DNA from: Cloeon dipterum
Taxonomy: Eukaryota; Arthropoda; Insecta; Ephemeroptera; Baetidae
Length of the DNA: 64,000 nucleotides
NCBI RefSeq assembly: GCF_949628265.1
Contig: NC_088787.1
Location: 13,134,501 to 13,198,500 of the forward strand
Direction: 5' to 3'
Shown here: one piece after another, positions 15,001-27,600 of the stretch
Numbering within the stretch: the first letter of the stretch is position 1
Layout: every line of letters starts with the position of its first letter
The notes under the pieces: model-generated
The model's input: the letters and a program-made list of their open reading frames with translations, nothing else
What the model was told of the DNA's origin: nothing
Database searches by the model: none
Translations under genes and position numbers: made by a program

Positions 15001-18000
15001 AAAATATAATTACAATTCGTGTCTGTTTATTAGCCACATTTTTATCTTTCATTTTCCAACGATTTCATCACTCATTCCCTTGGCAGTAATGTCCACAGAC
15101 AAGGTTTAAATATTTTAATCTAACTGGAACAAAGGAGTGGTTGCTATAATTGTAGCGCAATAAAGCACAAAAATTACCTTCAAAATCTGATTTATAAATA
15201 TTATCAGCAAAAGGCAACTCTATTATTTTAAACGAATTTATTTGAAAAATTAATCTTGCAACTCGTGTAAGCCCTTAATTTTTTTCTAAATTGACCAGCT
15301 GCTTATAAGCAGCAAATTGCTTGAGTGGGCAACATATGTTTGCACGAAAGCCACTTTCATGAATGAGAAAATCTGCGTGCGGAGATGCTTATCATGCTCA
15401 TTCACCCGGCAACAGCAAATGCCAATCCTGACGCATTTGGGCAATTAAGCGGCCAGATTTCCAGATAGTAATTAAACAGCCACGTCATTGTTTCTGGCAA
15501 CAAAGGGGGAAAAGGCGCGGTGAGTGGCGAGATGTACCGATTTTCATTTCATAGATAAATGAATTCGATGTTATCAGAGTGACGTCGGCAGTGAATCGAA
15601 ATAATATTCAGATTTGAATTTTTGGCCTTCAGCGAAGGTGCCTTTGAAGGCAAAATGTCACCGCGACAGGCCATTAATTACCAACACAAAATAAAGCTTG
15701 TTTTGTGGGTTGCCTATGGTGAAAGTAAAATGCACGCGACCTTAAAATAATGCACTTAGAAAATTCTGGATCCATTTCAAAGCAACTCCAACTTGTAATT
15801 TGAACGTAATTTATTTTGCGTGGATAACTTTCTTGATTTTCTGTTGGCGTGTTCGTGCTTACATTCAATTATCGGTACTTACCCTCAAAACTAATTGCAG
15901 TTCCAGTGCTATGAGGTCCCATGGCTAAATTTACACCAGGGATAGCATCACTCAAATTGTGCGTTGATAAGCCCTCGAAAAGGTCGATGTGTGGTCTTGG
16001 AAATGCAGGGGCTGAAATCACAATTAGATTTATCCATAAATGTCTTTGCAGAAATAATAATAAATATTTTATTACAATTATTCGAAATGATAAAAAAGCA
16101 GTTCCGATTTCATTCCAGATAATGAGGTTATTTTTTCTGTAGCAATATAATAATTTGTGCATGGTTCATCCCCTGTTAAAACAGTCACTGCGGAATAGTG
16201 TGTATTATTGTGCTGCACGAGCACTTTGCATTTTAAAAGTAAACAGTGGCTGCGATGTGAAACAAGATCTGCTCTGTCTGCGGCGTCGGTGGCGGCGAGG
16301 TGGTTAGTTACAGTCGTGTGCGCGTCTCGCTCTTTTACTTATATCCACTGACTGACTGACTTGACTTCGCAGCAGCAGCAGCAGCATACGCTGAACGCTC
16401 CCCCAGCTTGGAAAGCGGCTCGCGGTAATCCTGTCGGATTTACGTGTGTGGTGTGGCAGTAAAGCTCCGCAAAATGATGGTGTAATATAAATCTAGAGCG
16501 ACTCCAGATATAATATCGCCGCCAACTATTACGGCCGGGCGTAAAATAGGGGTGGGTGTGTGTGTGTGTGTGTGTGCGGGTGCGGGTGTCGGCCAATATT
16601 GTCTCGCTGCGGCGATTAAGCGCAGATTATTCCGAATGCAATTGAGCGCTGGATAAATCAATTTCCCGGAATGTGCGCTTGATGAATATTAACAACGACA
16701 GAGAATCCATTAGATCTGTGCAGGCCTGCAGGTGCCCCTCTCTGCGGCTGAAGTGAGCGCCGCTGAATGCAAATTGCGGTGGCGAGTGCACTCTGCACCT
16801 TTTCCAGCAAATGTAAGCCCGCCAATTAGTTAGAGTGGTTATATAACCATGCGGAGGTTTATTTTTTAGCTTTATTTTCACACAATTTCTTTGGGAAGCT
16901 GATCTATTTCATCCGCATACTTTTCGGAATTATTTGGTAATTATCGTGAATATTTCAGATTGAAGAAAAGCAAAGAAAACGTACTAAACTCACCGGAATC
17001 TTTTGAAATTAACCATATATATTTTTTTAAATTTGAAGGGAAGTTGTAATTTCCAAATTATCATAAAAATGGTAAGAATGACACATTTTCCAAATCTCAG
17101 TCCTATTCTTCCCTTAAACTTTGAGAGAAGATACGATTCAAAAGTTGTTCTGTAGAAAATTTTAATTATTCAAACTCGAAAAATGAGCACTAATCTTTCC
17201 AACGAAATCTTTAAATTTTAAAATAAAGAGCTTTTTAATTTTATAAGTTCAAAAACACTCACGTAGTTCAAATTATTTAATTCAAAAAGGGTCAAATGTC
17301 ATGCCAAAATCTACGGAGGAAAAATTTCGGCCGGTAAATCCAATTTATATCCCCACACTGCTCTTTTCGCGGCGAATCAGTCTGTTGTTTGCGTTCGCAG
17401 CGTCTACTCTCCCTTCTGATTCATTCCCCGGCCAATCTAGAATTTTGGAAGACGCTTTTCTCTCTATATATATTTTACTTGGATGCATTATTTGCGCACA
17501 GCTGCAGTCACCCACCCACCCACCCACGCAAGCGACGAACGCTATCGCCCAGCGCCGTCAAATAACATAATGCCGGCCGTGTGTCCTCCCACCCCCCGAC
17601 ACCTGCCCTTATCTCTAGGTCTGTTTCACGCAGGCGAGGGCGAAGGAAATGAAACAGGCGATAACCTTGGCTCGCTCTCCCCGATATTGGCATTGTTCGG
17701 CACGCTAAACATTGGCTTTTTCATTCATTCTTGCCAATTTGGGCCGCTGCTCTATGCAAATTGGGGTGGCGCGGCGCCGTTCCAGAAAACGAAGCGTGCG
17801 GTCGAAAGGCAACAAGGCGTGTGCAATGTAATTTATAAATGAAATTATTCACAAAAAATCCGAGTTTATAACACTACATATATATAATTTCCAACGTTGA
17901 TGTTCATTCATTTGTGGTATTTTTTTTCACAATTTTAAATTTAACACAACAGATCGCGTTTCAGCAAAAACTTTGATGTTCGGAGGCTAAAAATCATTTG

Positions 18001-21000
18001 CAAACCAAATTTCATATATTTAAAATTCTATTATGCACTAAAATTATAATATTATTGGGAGATTTAATAAATAAAAATTGGAATTCATGTGTCAGATCAA
18101 CACCCGTTTGTGATTATGCTCTATTTAATTTTTGTATAAACTCAGAGAACTGAATTTAAGTTACGTTGAGCAAGTTAAAATATATTTTAATATAAATCTA
18201 ACAATGAAAAAAGCATTTTAAATCTCTTTGAGCTCAAGCCCAACATTTTTCTCCACAGTCAACAATTTTTAAAGAAGACGAGTTGCTCATGCAGAGTCGC
18301 TATTCATATATGCCGCTACTCTTCATGGCACATTAAGTGCTAACGTTTTGAATAAATGAATAATTCAGCTGCGCCCCATTCTAGTTCAGTGGTTTAGCAG
18401 AAACGCCAGCAATGACTCCCGCAGAACGAAAGTTGGACGAAAGAAATTAAATCAAAAATTGGCTGGCTTTGAAAGTTGTTTGAAGCAGAGAGGCACGGAC
18501 CGGCATGCGATTGATTTACGACGTGCCTTTGTCGCTGGAGATAAGCACGAGGGCGTCTCTCGGCGGTAAATTATTCAGCGCCACGTTAATAGACACAAGT
18601 GAATAGGTTGTTTGTTATTAATTAACGAGAGGCAAGGCATGATCCGGCCGGAGCACCAGCCACGAGAGGAAGGACAATAGAAATTGTATATTGATCGGCG
18701 GGCGCGTTTGTTGGCAGTTTAAAGAGCGGGGGTGGTTGGTTGTTGTGTTGAGTAACCCTGGGTTACCGAATACAGCGACTTCAGTCTCAAGAATAAAAGA
18801 ATGAAGCCTGCACTAGATGAATTAGGTGGCAATAAAGTCGATTGATGTGAACGTCGCATAGTCTCGAGTGGATTATATTCAGAAAAACTCAGGTCTCTTT
18901 ATCTTGAAGCTATATGGTCACTAGACTGTGCATGAGCCTAGACGTTTCCAGTTTCCAGTTCAATCGTATCATTCAAGGAATATATTAAATAAATTTTAAA
19001 AAAAGGTGAAATTTCTGGGAAATTTAATTTGATGAGCTTTGAAGTAACCCTCCTTATCACCATTTTGAAAAATTCGATTAATTGCTGTTAGGATGCAAAA
19101 AATTATGTTTGAAAAAACATATAGGCCTCCTGACAAATAATTAAATATTTCCGAATTTTGTGCACTTCAGATAATGATTTTTACTAATCTATAGAAACAG
19201 ATTGCTAAATTTGTGTGATTCTAATTTATTTAGTAACAAAAATGAATGGAGGGTCTTGTACAAACATACCGTTCTTTACAATCAGAACCATTTTATAACG
19301 TTCTGCTAAAAAAATGAAATACATTATTTGTTGTTACTTTTCTCCATTGGACAAAAGCCGGCCGGTCTTTTATCGCGCCCACGTGACGAGGTCGGCCTGC
19401 TTTTGTCTCCTTTAATTCATGCAAATTTCCACCGCGGCTCGCGTGCCGTCCTCTTCCTTGTTCCGAGAACGGATCTCACGTTACACTACAGGCGAATGTA
19501 TATGTACGTGTGCATAAATCAAAAGCGGCTCGCTGACCTCGCGAATGCGGGTCATTTCTGCTAGTGTGGCGCTTTCAGAGCGATGAGATCTCTCCACTGC
19601 CCGCTTTAACTCCTTTGCACCACGTTGAGTGCATTATTACCGCATTCGCCAGCGTGGAAATGTAGGTGGTTCAAAGCATAGCAAAATGTTTTCTTGTGCT
19701 ATACAGTCATCATTCTCCTTTAATGTGCACTCGTTTAGCAGAGTCAATCGAGGTAAATGCTTCACTGCCACGCATGTTAACAGATCAACAGATTTTTAAT
19801 TGGAAATTTGTTTGACATTACAGCATAAAAAATTGTGTGACATAATTTCCGCTGCAGCAGTTTGTTGTTAGTAATCAAAATCAGGCACGGCCCTTTTTGT
19901 ACTTTTAGACCAACAAACACTAGCCCTCATAATTAAATTAAATTCAATCGATTTAACTTTTGGGTAAAAAAGGTAAGAAGTTTATTAGATAAATAAAAGA
20001 ACAACAGGGTTCTAAAATTATTGTTCTGTCGATGAAAGGGAAAATTTAGCAGCGATTTGTTGCCCATTTTTCACTCGCCTTTTGGCACCGGCGCGGTCCA
20101 AACGCCAATTTCGACTCCGAGATAAAGGCTAGACGAGATTCCGAGGACATATGCGCAGAGGCAAACTGCCAGAGCCGGATAGGCCAGTATGAAATTTGCC
20201 GGAGATAACAAAAGGAAAAATTGAAAATTGGCTGGACGCGTGCCAGGCGGGTTAGTTTTAATCAAACCTTTGGCCGCTGCTGCCGCCGCCGCCGCCGGTG
20301 GTGCTCGGCGAATGCTTTTTATCCTTTTCATTACTTGGCAGTTATTGTAAGCAAAAGGTGCATGATGAATGATGCCGTCTCAAGGTCCTGCGACCCAGTG
20401 ACGGCAGTGAAAAGTGGAGCGTTGACCCTTTTTTCTAGGCACCAACCGAGATGTCGGCGCAGATTGACAGGACAAAGGGTCAGACGGACAGAGAAAGTGA
20501 TAAAACATGTCTCGCGAGAGCGCACAGGCGAATGAATGCATCTGCCAAGCGCCGTGTTTGCTACATTGTTCGGCCTGCTCCCTCGGAATGCAATAAATGT
20601 CGTCTGTCTGTCTAGCGGCAAAACAATCAATGCCAACTGACACAGGGGCAGTGAATCTAATAATCAGATAAACACACCAACACCTCTCTGCTGACGCACG
20701 CAACGCTTTTAGACAAGGGAGAATGACACAAGATTGCCAATTTACTCGGCGTGTTACAAGGTTTTGCAAAAGGGTGACTGTAAATGCGATAAATTTTCAA
20801 TTAAGTAGATTTGTATTGAACGAGGAAAGATTTAAAAATAAACGGAGAGTAAATTGCCAAGAAAAAATAATTGTAGAGAGTTTATTTTGAAAATCAGGAT
20901 TATTTACAACTCGCTCAGATTTAGCACTGGTAAAAAAATTTGGCAGTCAATCGAGGCCTTTTTTGCCTAAACTTTGTCATCCTGGCTCTAAAAGATAGTT

Positions 21001-24000
21001 GGGGAAACGTAATCACCATAATTGTAAATATCTTGGCATACAGTTTATTGATTCAGTTTATATCCATTACTGGCAAGGTCACGTTTTGACATTCGCCCAA
21101 GCGGTAAAGCGGCACAAGCGCGGCCAGAAAAAAATTCATACGAGAAAGAAAGAAAGAAAGAGGAGTTGCCAACTTGCTAATGGGAACGGCAAAGATTTTT
21201 ATTCTACCGCTGCAAAAATCCGGAACATGCAATGCAGGCAATTTCATTAACAACCACACTTTTTGCACCGAGCAGGCTAATTGGCCAGAAACTCGTTCCT
21301 TTAGTTGGCAGGCAGTGAGTGTAATTAATTTAAATTTTTAATTACCCTTTTTGCTGCATGGCCATCTCGTTAGCTAGCAAGCGCCGTGGAAAGTTAACAC
21401 GCCCAAAAAAGCAGTACCGGTTCTTAATTAGGGATGGAAAAGTTATGCAAAATTAGAATTGACATCAAATATAATATTGCAAATGCAAAAATGCGCAAAA
21501 ATATAATAATCTTAATCACTTCTCGTATGAAAGAAACTAATGTGCCGGAGAAGAAACAGAGGATGGAATGGGAAATTCGCAGCAAGGCCCCTCTGATTTG
21601 TGTGACTGCCAATCGCACGTGCGAAGCCGAGAACGTCGGGAGCGACCTTTAGTTTGCTTAATTCCTTCGATTGCGGGGGTGCGGTCAGCGGGGGGTGGCC
21701 GCACAAACGGGGTGGGCCGCAAACGATCTTGTGCAACACGCGTCAGACGCGGTGATTATTGCTTTTCGCAAACATAGACACGGAAAATTGCGTCATTAGT
21801 GCGTGTGACGGCCGCCCAGACGGTCATTGTCGCAGGCAATAAAAAGCAGCAGGGCGCGACCAAATGACTCGAACTGGCCGAGTCGATACCGTACGCAACG
21901 CACTTTCGCTAGCTGCTAATCGCGGCGGATACCGTCCGCAAACTGAGGAAATTCTCGTGTGAATTGCTTTTTCTCACGAGGAAACTCCATAAGACTCTGA
22001 GGTTTTTAACAAAAGCGATATCATCTCAATGTCAGGTTTGGATTCGTGAAAAAACCTTCAATGATGCAAACTGAGCAAAGTGACCGAAATTTTTCATTTG
22101 ACAAAATCAGCGATTTACAAAGCTTCGGAAAACGGCAAATACTTATTTAACATTTGACCGTAGAGATATAATTATTTTCTTTTTGATCGAGAAAAATGTA
22201 GAAATTGGCTACCTTTGAGCTTTGAGTCTACAAGTTCAAAAAATGAAGTATTATCTTTTTTGCAAAAATATAAAACCTAAAGGTATATTGCCCCGAAAGT
22301 ACAAGCGTCGATCAATTTGCCTCTTCAAACAGTGCATCCATAAAAAAACGTCATAATTTTACGAAAATAGACTTCAAAATATGGACCTCCGTCAAAATTT
22401 AAATTCTTCCTCGTTAATCTTACTGATGGTTGCATTCCGCATAATAAATTCCTTAAACGCACCACTAAATAAAATATAGCCTCGTGGGATATTCAAGAGT
22501 TTCATTGTCTTACAAATTAAACGGTATTTTTATGATTGCACACAATGTACTAAAAATTGAACAATCCATGATGCGATTTGATTGAATTTTTTCAGGTGGT
22601 GTCATGTTTTTTTAACTACTTCTTTCTTAAAATTCTTAAAAAATCAAGCAATAATTCTTCATTTCATTAGGAAAAATGGAGGGAGCGTGTTGGAATTTCT
22701 CCGTATTTTTTCATTAGAACTTGGGAAGTGTATGCTAGGGAAATGCCAACCATCTTCCTCCTTGCATACCTTAATTTCGTATTAGGATGGAATTCATGCT
22801 TCCCAGAGCGGAGATTTATGAGAGAAAAAGGTCTGCCGTCGAAATTGTGTACGCAGGCCGCACAATCCGCGGAATGCCATCGAGCAGTCTAGACTGGCGA
22901 GACCACGCGCATTGGTTTGGCGAATAAGAAGGAGATTTAGAGCAGCCCTTTCATCGACCATCGTGCAGCAGGGCGTGAAAAATTCATCCGCGCCTGGGAT
23001 GCTGCGAAGAGGCCGTAATTTAGGCAACAAAGGCGTCCCGCACGCCAGACGGGTTAGCATAACCGACCATCTCGGCAGGGGACTCAAATTCATGCAAAGC
23101 ACGCGCGTGTGATTTACGGCCGCCTCTTTTCTTCCTCTCCTGCTTGGTTAACTTTTTATTCGTTTTACAACTCCATAAATTATTTTATAGGCCAAGTTTG
23201 CTGTGCTTAACACTAAAATGCACTGGGACGCCGTCGGCACGCTGCAAAAACTAGATGCATGCATTTTATGGATGCGCTCCAATGCGAGCACATCTCGCAG
23301 TTGTAAAATGAATGGTTTTCAACCAGCTCGCTCTACCGCGTTTCACGACTTTTCCGCGAACTGTGTAAATATCTTTCAGCACTTTCCTATCGTTGAGAAC
23401 AATTTAGACCTAGTTTTTTTTTATTATTTGAAATGTAAAAATTATTGGGAAAATTAATAAATTAGAGTTTGTTTCATTTACATCACATTTTTGTGCAAAG
23501 ATTTTCGTTCAGTTTTGTGAAAAGTTGCAAAAGTGATGGAATTTATGTATTGGAAATAGTGCTGGTTGGTAAAGAGGCAAGTATAAATATATTCCATGCT
23601 TTCCAGGTGCAAATTGATCAAGCTGATTTCGCTAACGAATTAATCTCACGGAGGCGTCGGTGGCAAGAGGGTGGAGAGAGGAATTGTCCCGGCACGGTGG
23701 CGACGGCAGCCTCCTCTTTTTTATAGTGCCGGCGGTGGCTTATTAGAAATCAATTTTTCTTTCTCTTTCTTGGCGCCCCCTTCCTTGTTCGCGTACGTGG
23801 ATGTATAAAGAGAGAGATCTATCAAATAGGTGGGGTGGTTTACACTGAGAAGGCCGTCTATTGATTTCTCTTCTTGTTGTTGGTGAGGTGAAAGGGGTAC
23901 GTACACGGTTCCTCCTTAAACCCAGAGGGCGAGTGCGAGAGGGAGAACAGGTGCTCGTATTCTCATCCCGCTCCGCAATGCAACCAAAGAAGACCCGCCG

Positions 24001-26984
24001 AGTACGCCAATTAACCCTCTAAAGTGATATCAAAATAATTAGCCACCCACCAGAGACAGCATGCTCTGGATCAGGTTTCGTGAGTCATCCTTCCACCTTG
24101 CACGGGCTTCTCTGGTCATTCAATCATTCTTAGGGGCGTTTTTCAAGCAGATAATTTAAATTGACAAACATGAAATAAGGGAACAGCACACTTGACTTAA
24201 TTCAAACCAAGATAGTAAGACCATTGTTTTAATTTTCCATTAATAATATATGTTCATTTTGCATACAGGATGACGAAAAATCTTGTTTGATCTAAAAAAT
24301 ATTATTTAAATTGTTTAAATGAATTTTGATTTTTTTTTGCCTGATTTGGGGAACACAAAGAGATTGTTTCCGATATTATAATCCATGCGCGGGCCTTAAT
24401 TTACTTTTTATTTGGCGTACCCTCTAAAAATGTGTTTGACCAAAAGTGTGTTCGACAATATTATATTGTTGTGTGTTTTATCCTATTTTTAAACCCAGGA
24501 AACTGTGGAAGCATAAATGCGCCCCAAAATCAAATGGAATATATATTTTTGGAACTTAATTAAATCTAAAAATCTAGTTTGTATAGCCGTGTATGTACAT
24601 ATTATTAGTGGACGAAATTGTCACAACGACTGCATGATAACATCATTGAAGATTGCGTCACATATTATGCGAGTCTGGTCATTACTTCACTGGCCGAGAT
24701 AAAAAAAACGGGCAAACTATTTTTATCCTCCGCGTCCAAATCACGCTAAATTTGCGTCACATTTAACAGAAAAAAATACCTGCTAATTGGGCACCGAGAT
24801 AACGTCGATAGGAACTGAAAAGATCAGAATCGGAGTTGTCGTTGTGACGTCAAATGAATTATTCTTTCCTGGTTGCTCTCTTTTCGTTAATGCTTGCGAG
24901 TGCTACTATTATTAATAAACGCACGAGTGGCGTGAGACGCGCCGAGTGTTGTGATAGATCAAAATCGCGCCGCCCAGATGAATCAGCGCGTGCGGTCACT
25001 CAGTGTGTATGGTGTGTGCGCGACGTCTTCAAATAGAGGCGCGTTTCGGACTAAAAATAGACCCAGACATGGGCGCGCACGCCTTCCGAAAAAGTGCACT
25101 CTAATTACGCGAGCACGCAGGTGCGATGTCGTTCTCGAAATTAAAATCTCGGGAAAATAAACAAAATCTATTTTTTTCAATGAAGTAATTTTAATTTTCT
25201 CGGATTTTAACGATTAGTGGATTTTTTTAACGCATTAACATAAAAAATGCGTCACTAAACACTTCCTCATTTTTTTTGTTTCCTCGAAAATTGAGTAAAA
25301 AGCAGCTGTTGTGAGGAGGTTTCGGAAGTGCGAGTGACAGATGACAAGAAAAATGATCTGTTGGCACGTGCCCGTGCATAAGACAGAGGGGATGACCACT
25401 TTTTTCCTTGATCGTTAAGCATTAAACACAGCGGCGGAGCAGCCTTAAGCAGCGGAGCAGCAAGAAAGGATCAAGTTTATTGAGAGCTACGGGGATTATT
25501 ATTTTACGCTGGGGAGAGTGTATCAGACGAGCAGACGGTGACAGCAGCGCTTTGCACTCCATTTTGTAACTTAATTCGCGGTGAAATTGCTGCTTCAGAC
25601 TTTTGTTTCAGCAGCAAGTGCGATTTTGCTAGACGGATAGGGAAGCAGAGTTAGAAATGGGATAGTTTTACGGTGTCAGGTTCGACATTCCCTCGATGAA
25701 TGAGTATTATTTCTTCTTTTTTAGCGATTTCGAGCTAATTTTTGACATGGACTGAAAAATATTTAACAAATAAAATACTAAGTGAGGAAAGTGGCTATAA
25801 ATCGCATGATGTGCGGTGCTTCAACAGGAATTTTTCAATTTGGAGTTTGCATTTTATAAACGAACGTTTCGCCTTTGAAGCTGGTAACGTCCAATTAATA
25901 TCAGCGCGGGACAAAGGCGCAGGCGGGAATGGTCCTTCTGAGTGAGCGGCCTCCACTTGGCCTCATTCCGTCCTGCCGGCGGAAAATTCGTCGCCCCCGA
26001 AATCAAGGTAGGCCTATACCGTTTCAAGGGTTGAAGGGGTCGCCAAGTAAGTACAAGTTTGAGTATATAGTCGGGAAGGAGGTCGATTGCTGGTGCTCTT
26101 CGGATCGATATTACGGAGGCAGGCAGTCGTCGTCGTCTAGTGCTCGCCGTACATATCGCCGCTCTCTGTATTCTGCCTTGCCTTTCTGCAGTAATGCCGC
26201 AGTGAGCCTTTTATTAGTATAGCGAGAGATGTGTGCTGGCTAAGCGGCCGGACGGCTCGGCTGACCAATTAACCGCGGCCATGCACCGAGCCGCCGCCGC
26301 CGCCACCGCCGAAATTCAGAAGTGCCGATTTTTGTTTATCCTCGGGAATCACGTCTTGTTTGCAATTATGCTGGCACACAGGCCGCGGCGCCGCGCGGCT
26401 TTGCTTTTTGATCCGCCTTGGTGCCGGCACGTCAGCTAACGACCTGACAAAGGCTTCAAAGTGTCCGCGTCAAGGGAAATATGGGAAATTTCTGCCGCCA
26501 CAACATGCCGTTCGTTCGGCGATTTAGCAGCACGTGAAAAGCGACCGGAAGGGGTTCGTTGCAGTGTCTGGCGGCCGGGGGGCCAGCAGAAAATTGGCGG
26601 CGCGGACTCAAAGGGGTGAACCACGCACACACTTTCCTTCTGCTTCTATCTCTCTCACACTCACACTGACACACACACACACACACCTCTGCGAAGCGGC
26701 TCGAAATAGATATCGCGTGGTGGCCGCGCGTCTCAAAAGCCGCCGGCCGTCTCGTCACTCACTCACACCGCGAGCAATTTCGGTCAGCGCGCGGTGCATT
26801 CGCGGATTTTTTCATTACATTATTATTATTATTATTTTGTTTTGCTCTCAGCAGGGAAAAATGCGTGGCTCGCCGGCAGAATCGGCGGATCGGGTCGCAA
26901 GGGTTTGCGGTACATACCTGGCGGCGAGGCGAGGGCTGAGGCCGTCGTCAGCAGGCCGCCGACCGCCACCACCAGCACCAACAT
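1..26984 (-). CDS. NELL: NELL-type secreted EGF/VWC/thrombospondin-N protein, 3' end cut by window edge
   Basis: Coding exons, 5' to 3' on minus: 26984-26918, 16011-15883, 8926-8776, 8711-8405, 8264-8109, 7472-7344, 7279-7186, 6923-6729, 6120-6001, 5510-5250, 5062-4832, 4760-4647, 4099-3852, 2380-2144, 221-1. All junctions are GT-AG and keep phase, giving 886 aa before the edge. Seen: signal peptide (aa 1-22); thrombospondin-N/laminin-G domain (about 30-235); a CPTC motif then heptad coiled coil (about 250-285); two VWC domains (about 285-409); six EGF repeats (about 410-651), four with calcium-binding-type D/N-x-D/N-E-C starts; VWC domains from 652 to about 830. This order is the vertebrate NELL1/NELL2 order. 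Known of the family: secreted oligomers; NELL2 is a Robo3 ligand in axon guidance. The extracellular signalling role here is inferred. Odd: beyond the last cysteines the frame stays open into a glutamine/proline-rich tail, longer than vertebrate NELL (about 810-816 aa). Identity very confident; exon 15 least certain. Confidence 0.93.
222..2143 (-). other. NELL intron 14, no gene seen
   Basis: Bounded by donor GTAAGA after a TGT-AAA end and acceptor TTGCAG. AT-rich, with a T-rich low-complexity tract near 1138-1170. Nothing coding was recognised in either strand. Confidence 0.7.
2381..3851 (-). other. NELL intron 13, carries a MITE
   Basis: Donor GTGAGT after codon CTC, acceptor TTTCAG before AGA-GGA. 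It contains the hAT-type MITE at 2556-2860. The other short ORFs show no family resemblance. Confidence 0.7.
2556..2860. mobile_element. hAT-type MITE (305 bp, non-autonomous)
   Basis: The element starts CAGGGTTCACCAATT and ends with the inverted form (...AATTGCGAACCCTG), the CAGGG type terminus usual for hAT transposons. It is flanked by an 8-bp duplication with one mismatch: CTTCTGAG at 2548-2555 and TTTCTGAG at 2861-2868. Eight-bp duplications are diagnostic of hAT. No transposase is encoded, and the interior is AT-rich with loose internal inverted repeats. Confidence 0.75.
4100..4646 (-). other. NELL intron 12
   Basis: Runs from donor GTGAGT after TCA-TTA-A to an acceptor before GT-TGC. 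Most of its complexity is the A1 repeat; the remainder is AT-rich without a gene. Confidence 0.7.
4230..4400 (-). mobile_element. GC-rich MITE-like repeat, copy A1 (171 bp)
   Basis: Perfect 14-bp terminal inverted repeats: AATAGAGGTCTCAG at 4230-4243 and its complement at 4387-4400. If the inner GAGGTCTCAG is the true end, it is flanked by TA on both sides, as for Tc1/mariner-like MITEs. The interior matches the copies at 12200 and 56727, on the opposite strand: a GGTCACGT block, a TTCACGTTTAA block and GTCAGCCGCGCCAGC. It lies inside NELL intron 12. Confidence 0.65.
5511..6000 (-). other. NELL intron 9, nothing recognised
   Basis: Intron between EGF exons 9 and 10 (donor GTACGT, acceptor TTCGCAG). 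No repeat or RNA gene was recognised. Confidence 0.6.
6121..6728 (-). other. NELL intron 8, nothing recognised
   Basis: Intron between the second VWC exon and the first EGF exon (donor GTGAGC, acceptor AATCAG). AT-rich, no feature seen. Confidence 0.6.
7473..8108 (-). other. NELL intron 5, nothing recognised
   Basis: Intron between the two coiled-coil exons (donor GTAAGT, acceptor GGTCAG). No gene or repeat was recognised. Confidence 0.6.
9387..9407. repeat. (CT)n microsatellite
   Basis: About ten uninterrupted CT units in NELL intron 2. Confidence 0.9.
11766..11783. repeat. (GATA)n microsatellite
   Basis: About four GATA units followed by a diverged unit, in NELL intron 2. Confidence 0.85.
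12200..12430 (+). repeat. GC-rich short interspersed repeat, copy A2
   Basis: Shares with the copy at 56727-56960 the opening TTGTTAGC, AGCCGGC, a TTTTGGGTCACGTG block, GGCTAAGCT and GTCAGCCGCGCCAG. It shares the right-hand part, including the AACTTCACGTTT block, with A1. Length is about 230 bp. The borders are approximate because the A1 terminal repeats are not preserved here. Confidence 0.65.
16556..16576. repeat. (GT)n microsatellite
   Basis: Ten GT units in NELL intron 1. Confidence 0.9.
17509..17527. repeat. (CCCA)n microsatellite
   Basis: Four to five CCCA units in NELL intron 1. Confidence 0.85.
21143..21160. repeat. (GAAA)n microsatellite
   Basis: Four GAAA units in NELL intron 1. 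Confidence 0.85.
26669..26686. repeat. (CA)n microsatellite
   Basis: Nine CA units in NELL intron 1, about 230 bp from the signal-peptide exon. Confidence 0.9.
26819..26836. repeat. (ATT)n microsatellite
   Basis: About six ATT units close to the NELL first coding exon. Confidence 0.85.
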
Positions 26985-26988
26985 AATG

Positions 26989-27066
26989 TCACTTGAGCCT
27001 GCTGCGGCGGCGGTGCGGCGGCGGCCGTGGCGGCCGCTCGGGGGCGGTCTCTTCGGCGGCAGGCAT
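26989..27066 (-). promoter_or_regulatory. upstream ORF in the NELL leader
   Basis: An ATG at 27066-27064 opens a 25-codon arginine/proline-rich frame. It closes with TGA at 26991-26989, four bases before the NELL ATG at 26984. The NELL ATG has A at -3. If transcription starts upstream of 27066, this uORF would be translated first and could dampen NELL translation through reinitiation. The ORF is seen directly; its use is inferred. Confidence 0.4.
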
Positions 27067-27337
27067 GTCGGCGGCCTCGCCCTCGGAGGCGGTAGATCCA
27101 GGGTGAAACGTTAGGAGGGAGTGCTGCTGGGGAGCGGACAGCCAGGGGCACTCAACATCCTCCTCGGTCGGCCGGTCGGTTGGCTAAGTCGGCCGCCGAA
27201 TTCGCACACCGAACGCGCGCACTGCTGATTTTTTCCTTTGGCTGGCCAGCCGGCAGTGAGCCTTTTCCTCCGGCGGCGTACACTCCGCACTCTCGCGTCC
27301 ACGTACCTCCGTCCTTCCTTCCGTACGTGTGTGTGTA

Positions 27338-27357
27338 GAGTGAGTGAGTGAGTGAGT
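27338..27357. repeat. (GTGA)n microsatellite in NELL upstream region
   Basis: About five GTGA units flanked by short GT runs, in the probable promoter area of NELL. Confidence 0.85.
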
Positions 27358-27600
27358 GTGTGTGTTGCTATTGGGGAGATACGTCGACCGACCGACGAGC
27401 GAGGAGACTCACTCTCCACCACACCACACCACCGCGCGCTCTCGCTGGCTCGGCTCGCCCGCTCGCTCGCTCGTTCGCCCGCTCTCTCCACACCGCCGAC
27501 TTATGCGCTCTATGCTTATTCAGCACACCAACGGTGCCATTGGGGGGGTCGGACTTCTAATATCCACCGTATAATACGATCGACCCGCGCTCTACTGCTT

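Larger units (their letters stand above)
8927..15882 (-). other. NELL intron 2 (about 7 kb)
   Basis: Bounded by donor GTAAGT at 15882 and acceptor TTTCAG just above 8926. It holds a CT microsatellite at 9387-9407, a GATA microsatellite at 11766-11783 and repeat copy A2 at 12200-12430. ORFs inside are short, lack family similarity, and are treated as chance. Confidence 0.7.
16012..26917 (-). other. NELL intron 1 (10.9 kb)
   Basis: Runs from donor GTATGT at the signal-peptide exon to acceptor TTTCAG at 16012. It contains microsatellites: GT 16556-16576, CCCA 17509-17527, GAAA 21143-21160, CA 26669-26686, ATT 26819-26836. GC-rich islands occur near 20.1-20.6, 21.6-21.9 and 26.1-26.9 kb. No ORF matches a known family. 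Confidence 0.65.
26985..27600 (-). promoter_or_regulatory. GC-rich 5' UTR and probable promoter region of NELL
   Basis: The stretch upstream of the NELL start codon is GC- and CpG-rich with GCC/GGC runs, unlike the AT-rich spacer beyond about 27.6 kb. It also carries a GTGA microsatellite (27338-27357) and CT-rich tracts. No TATA box or clear initiator could be fixed, so the transcription start is unknown. The call rests on position and base composition. Confidence 0.5.

Noticed and set aside
26534..26986. 150-codon ORF on plus near the NELL first exon
   Set aside because: Overlaps the NELL signal-peptide exon in antisense and crosses CA and ATT microsatellites; chance opening in GC-rich DNA.
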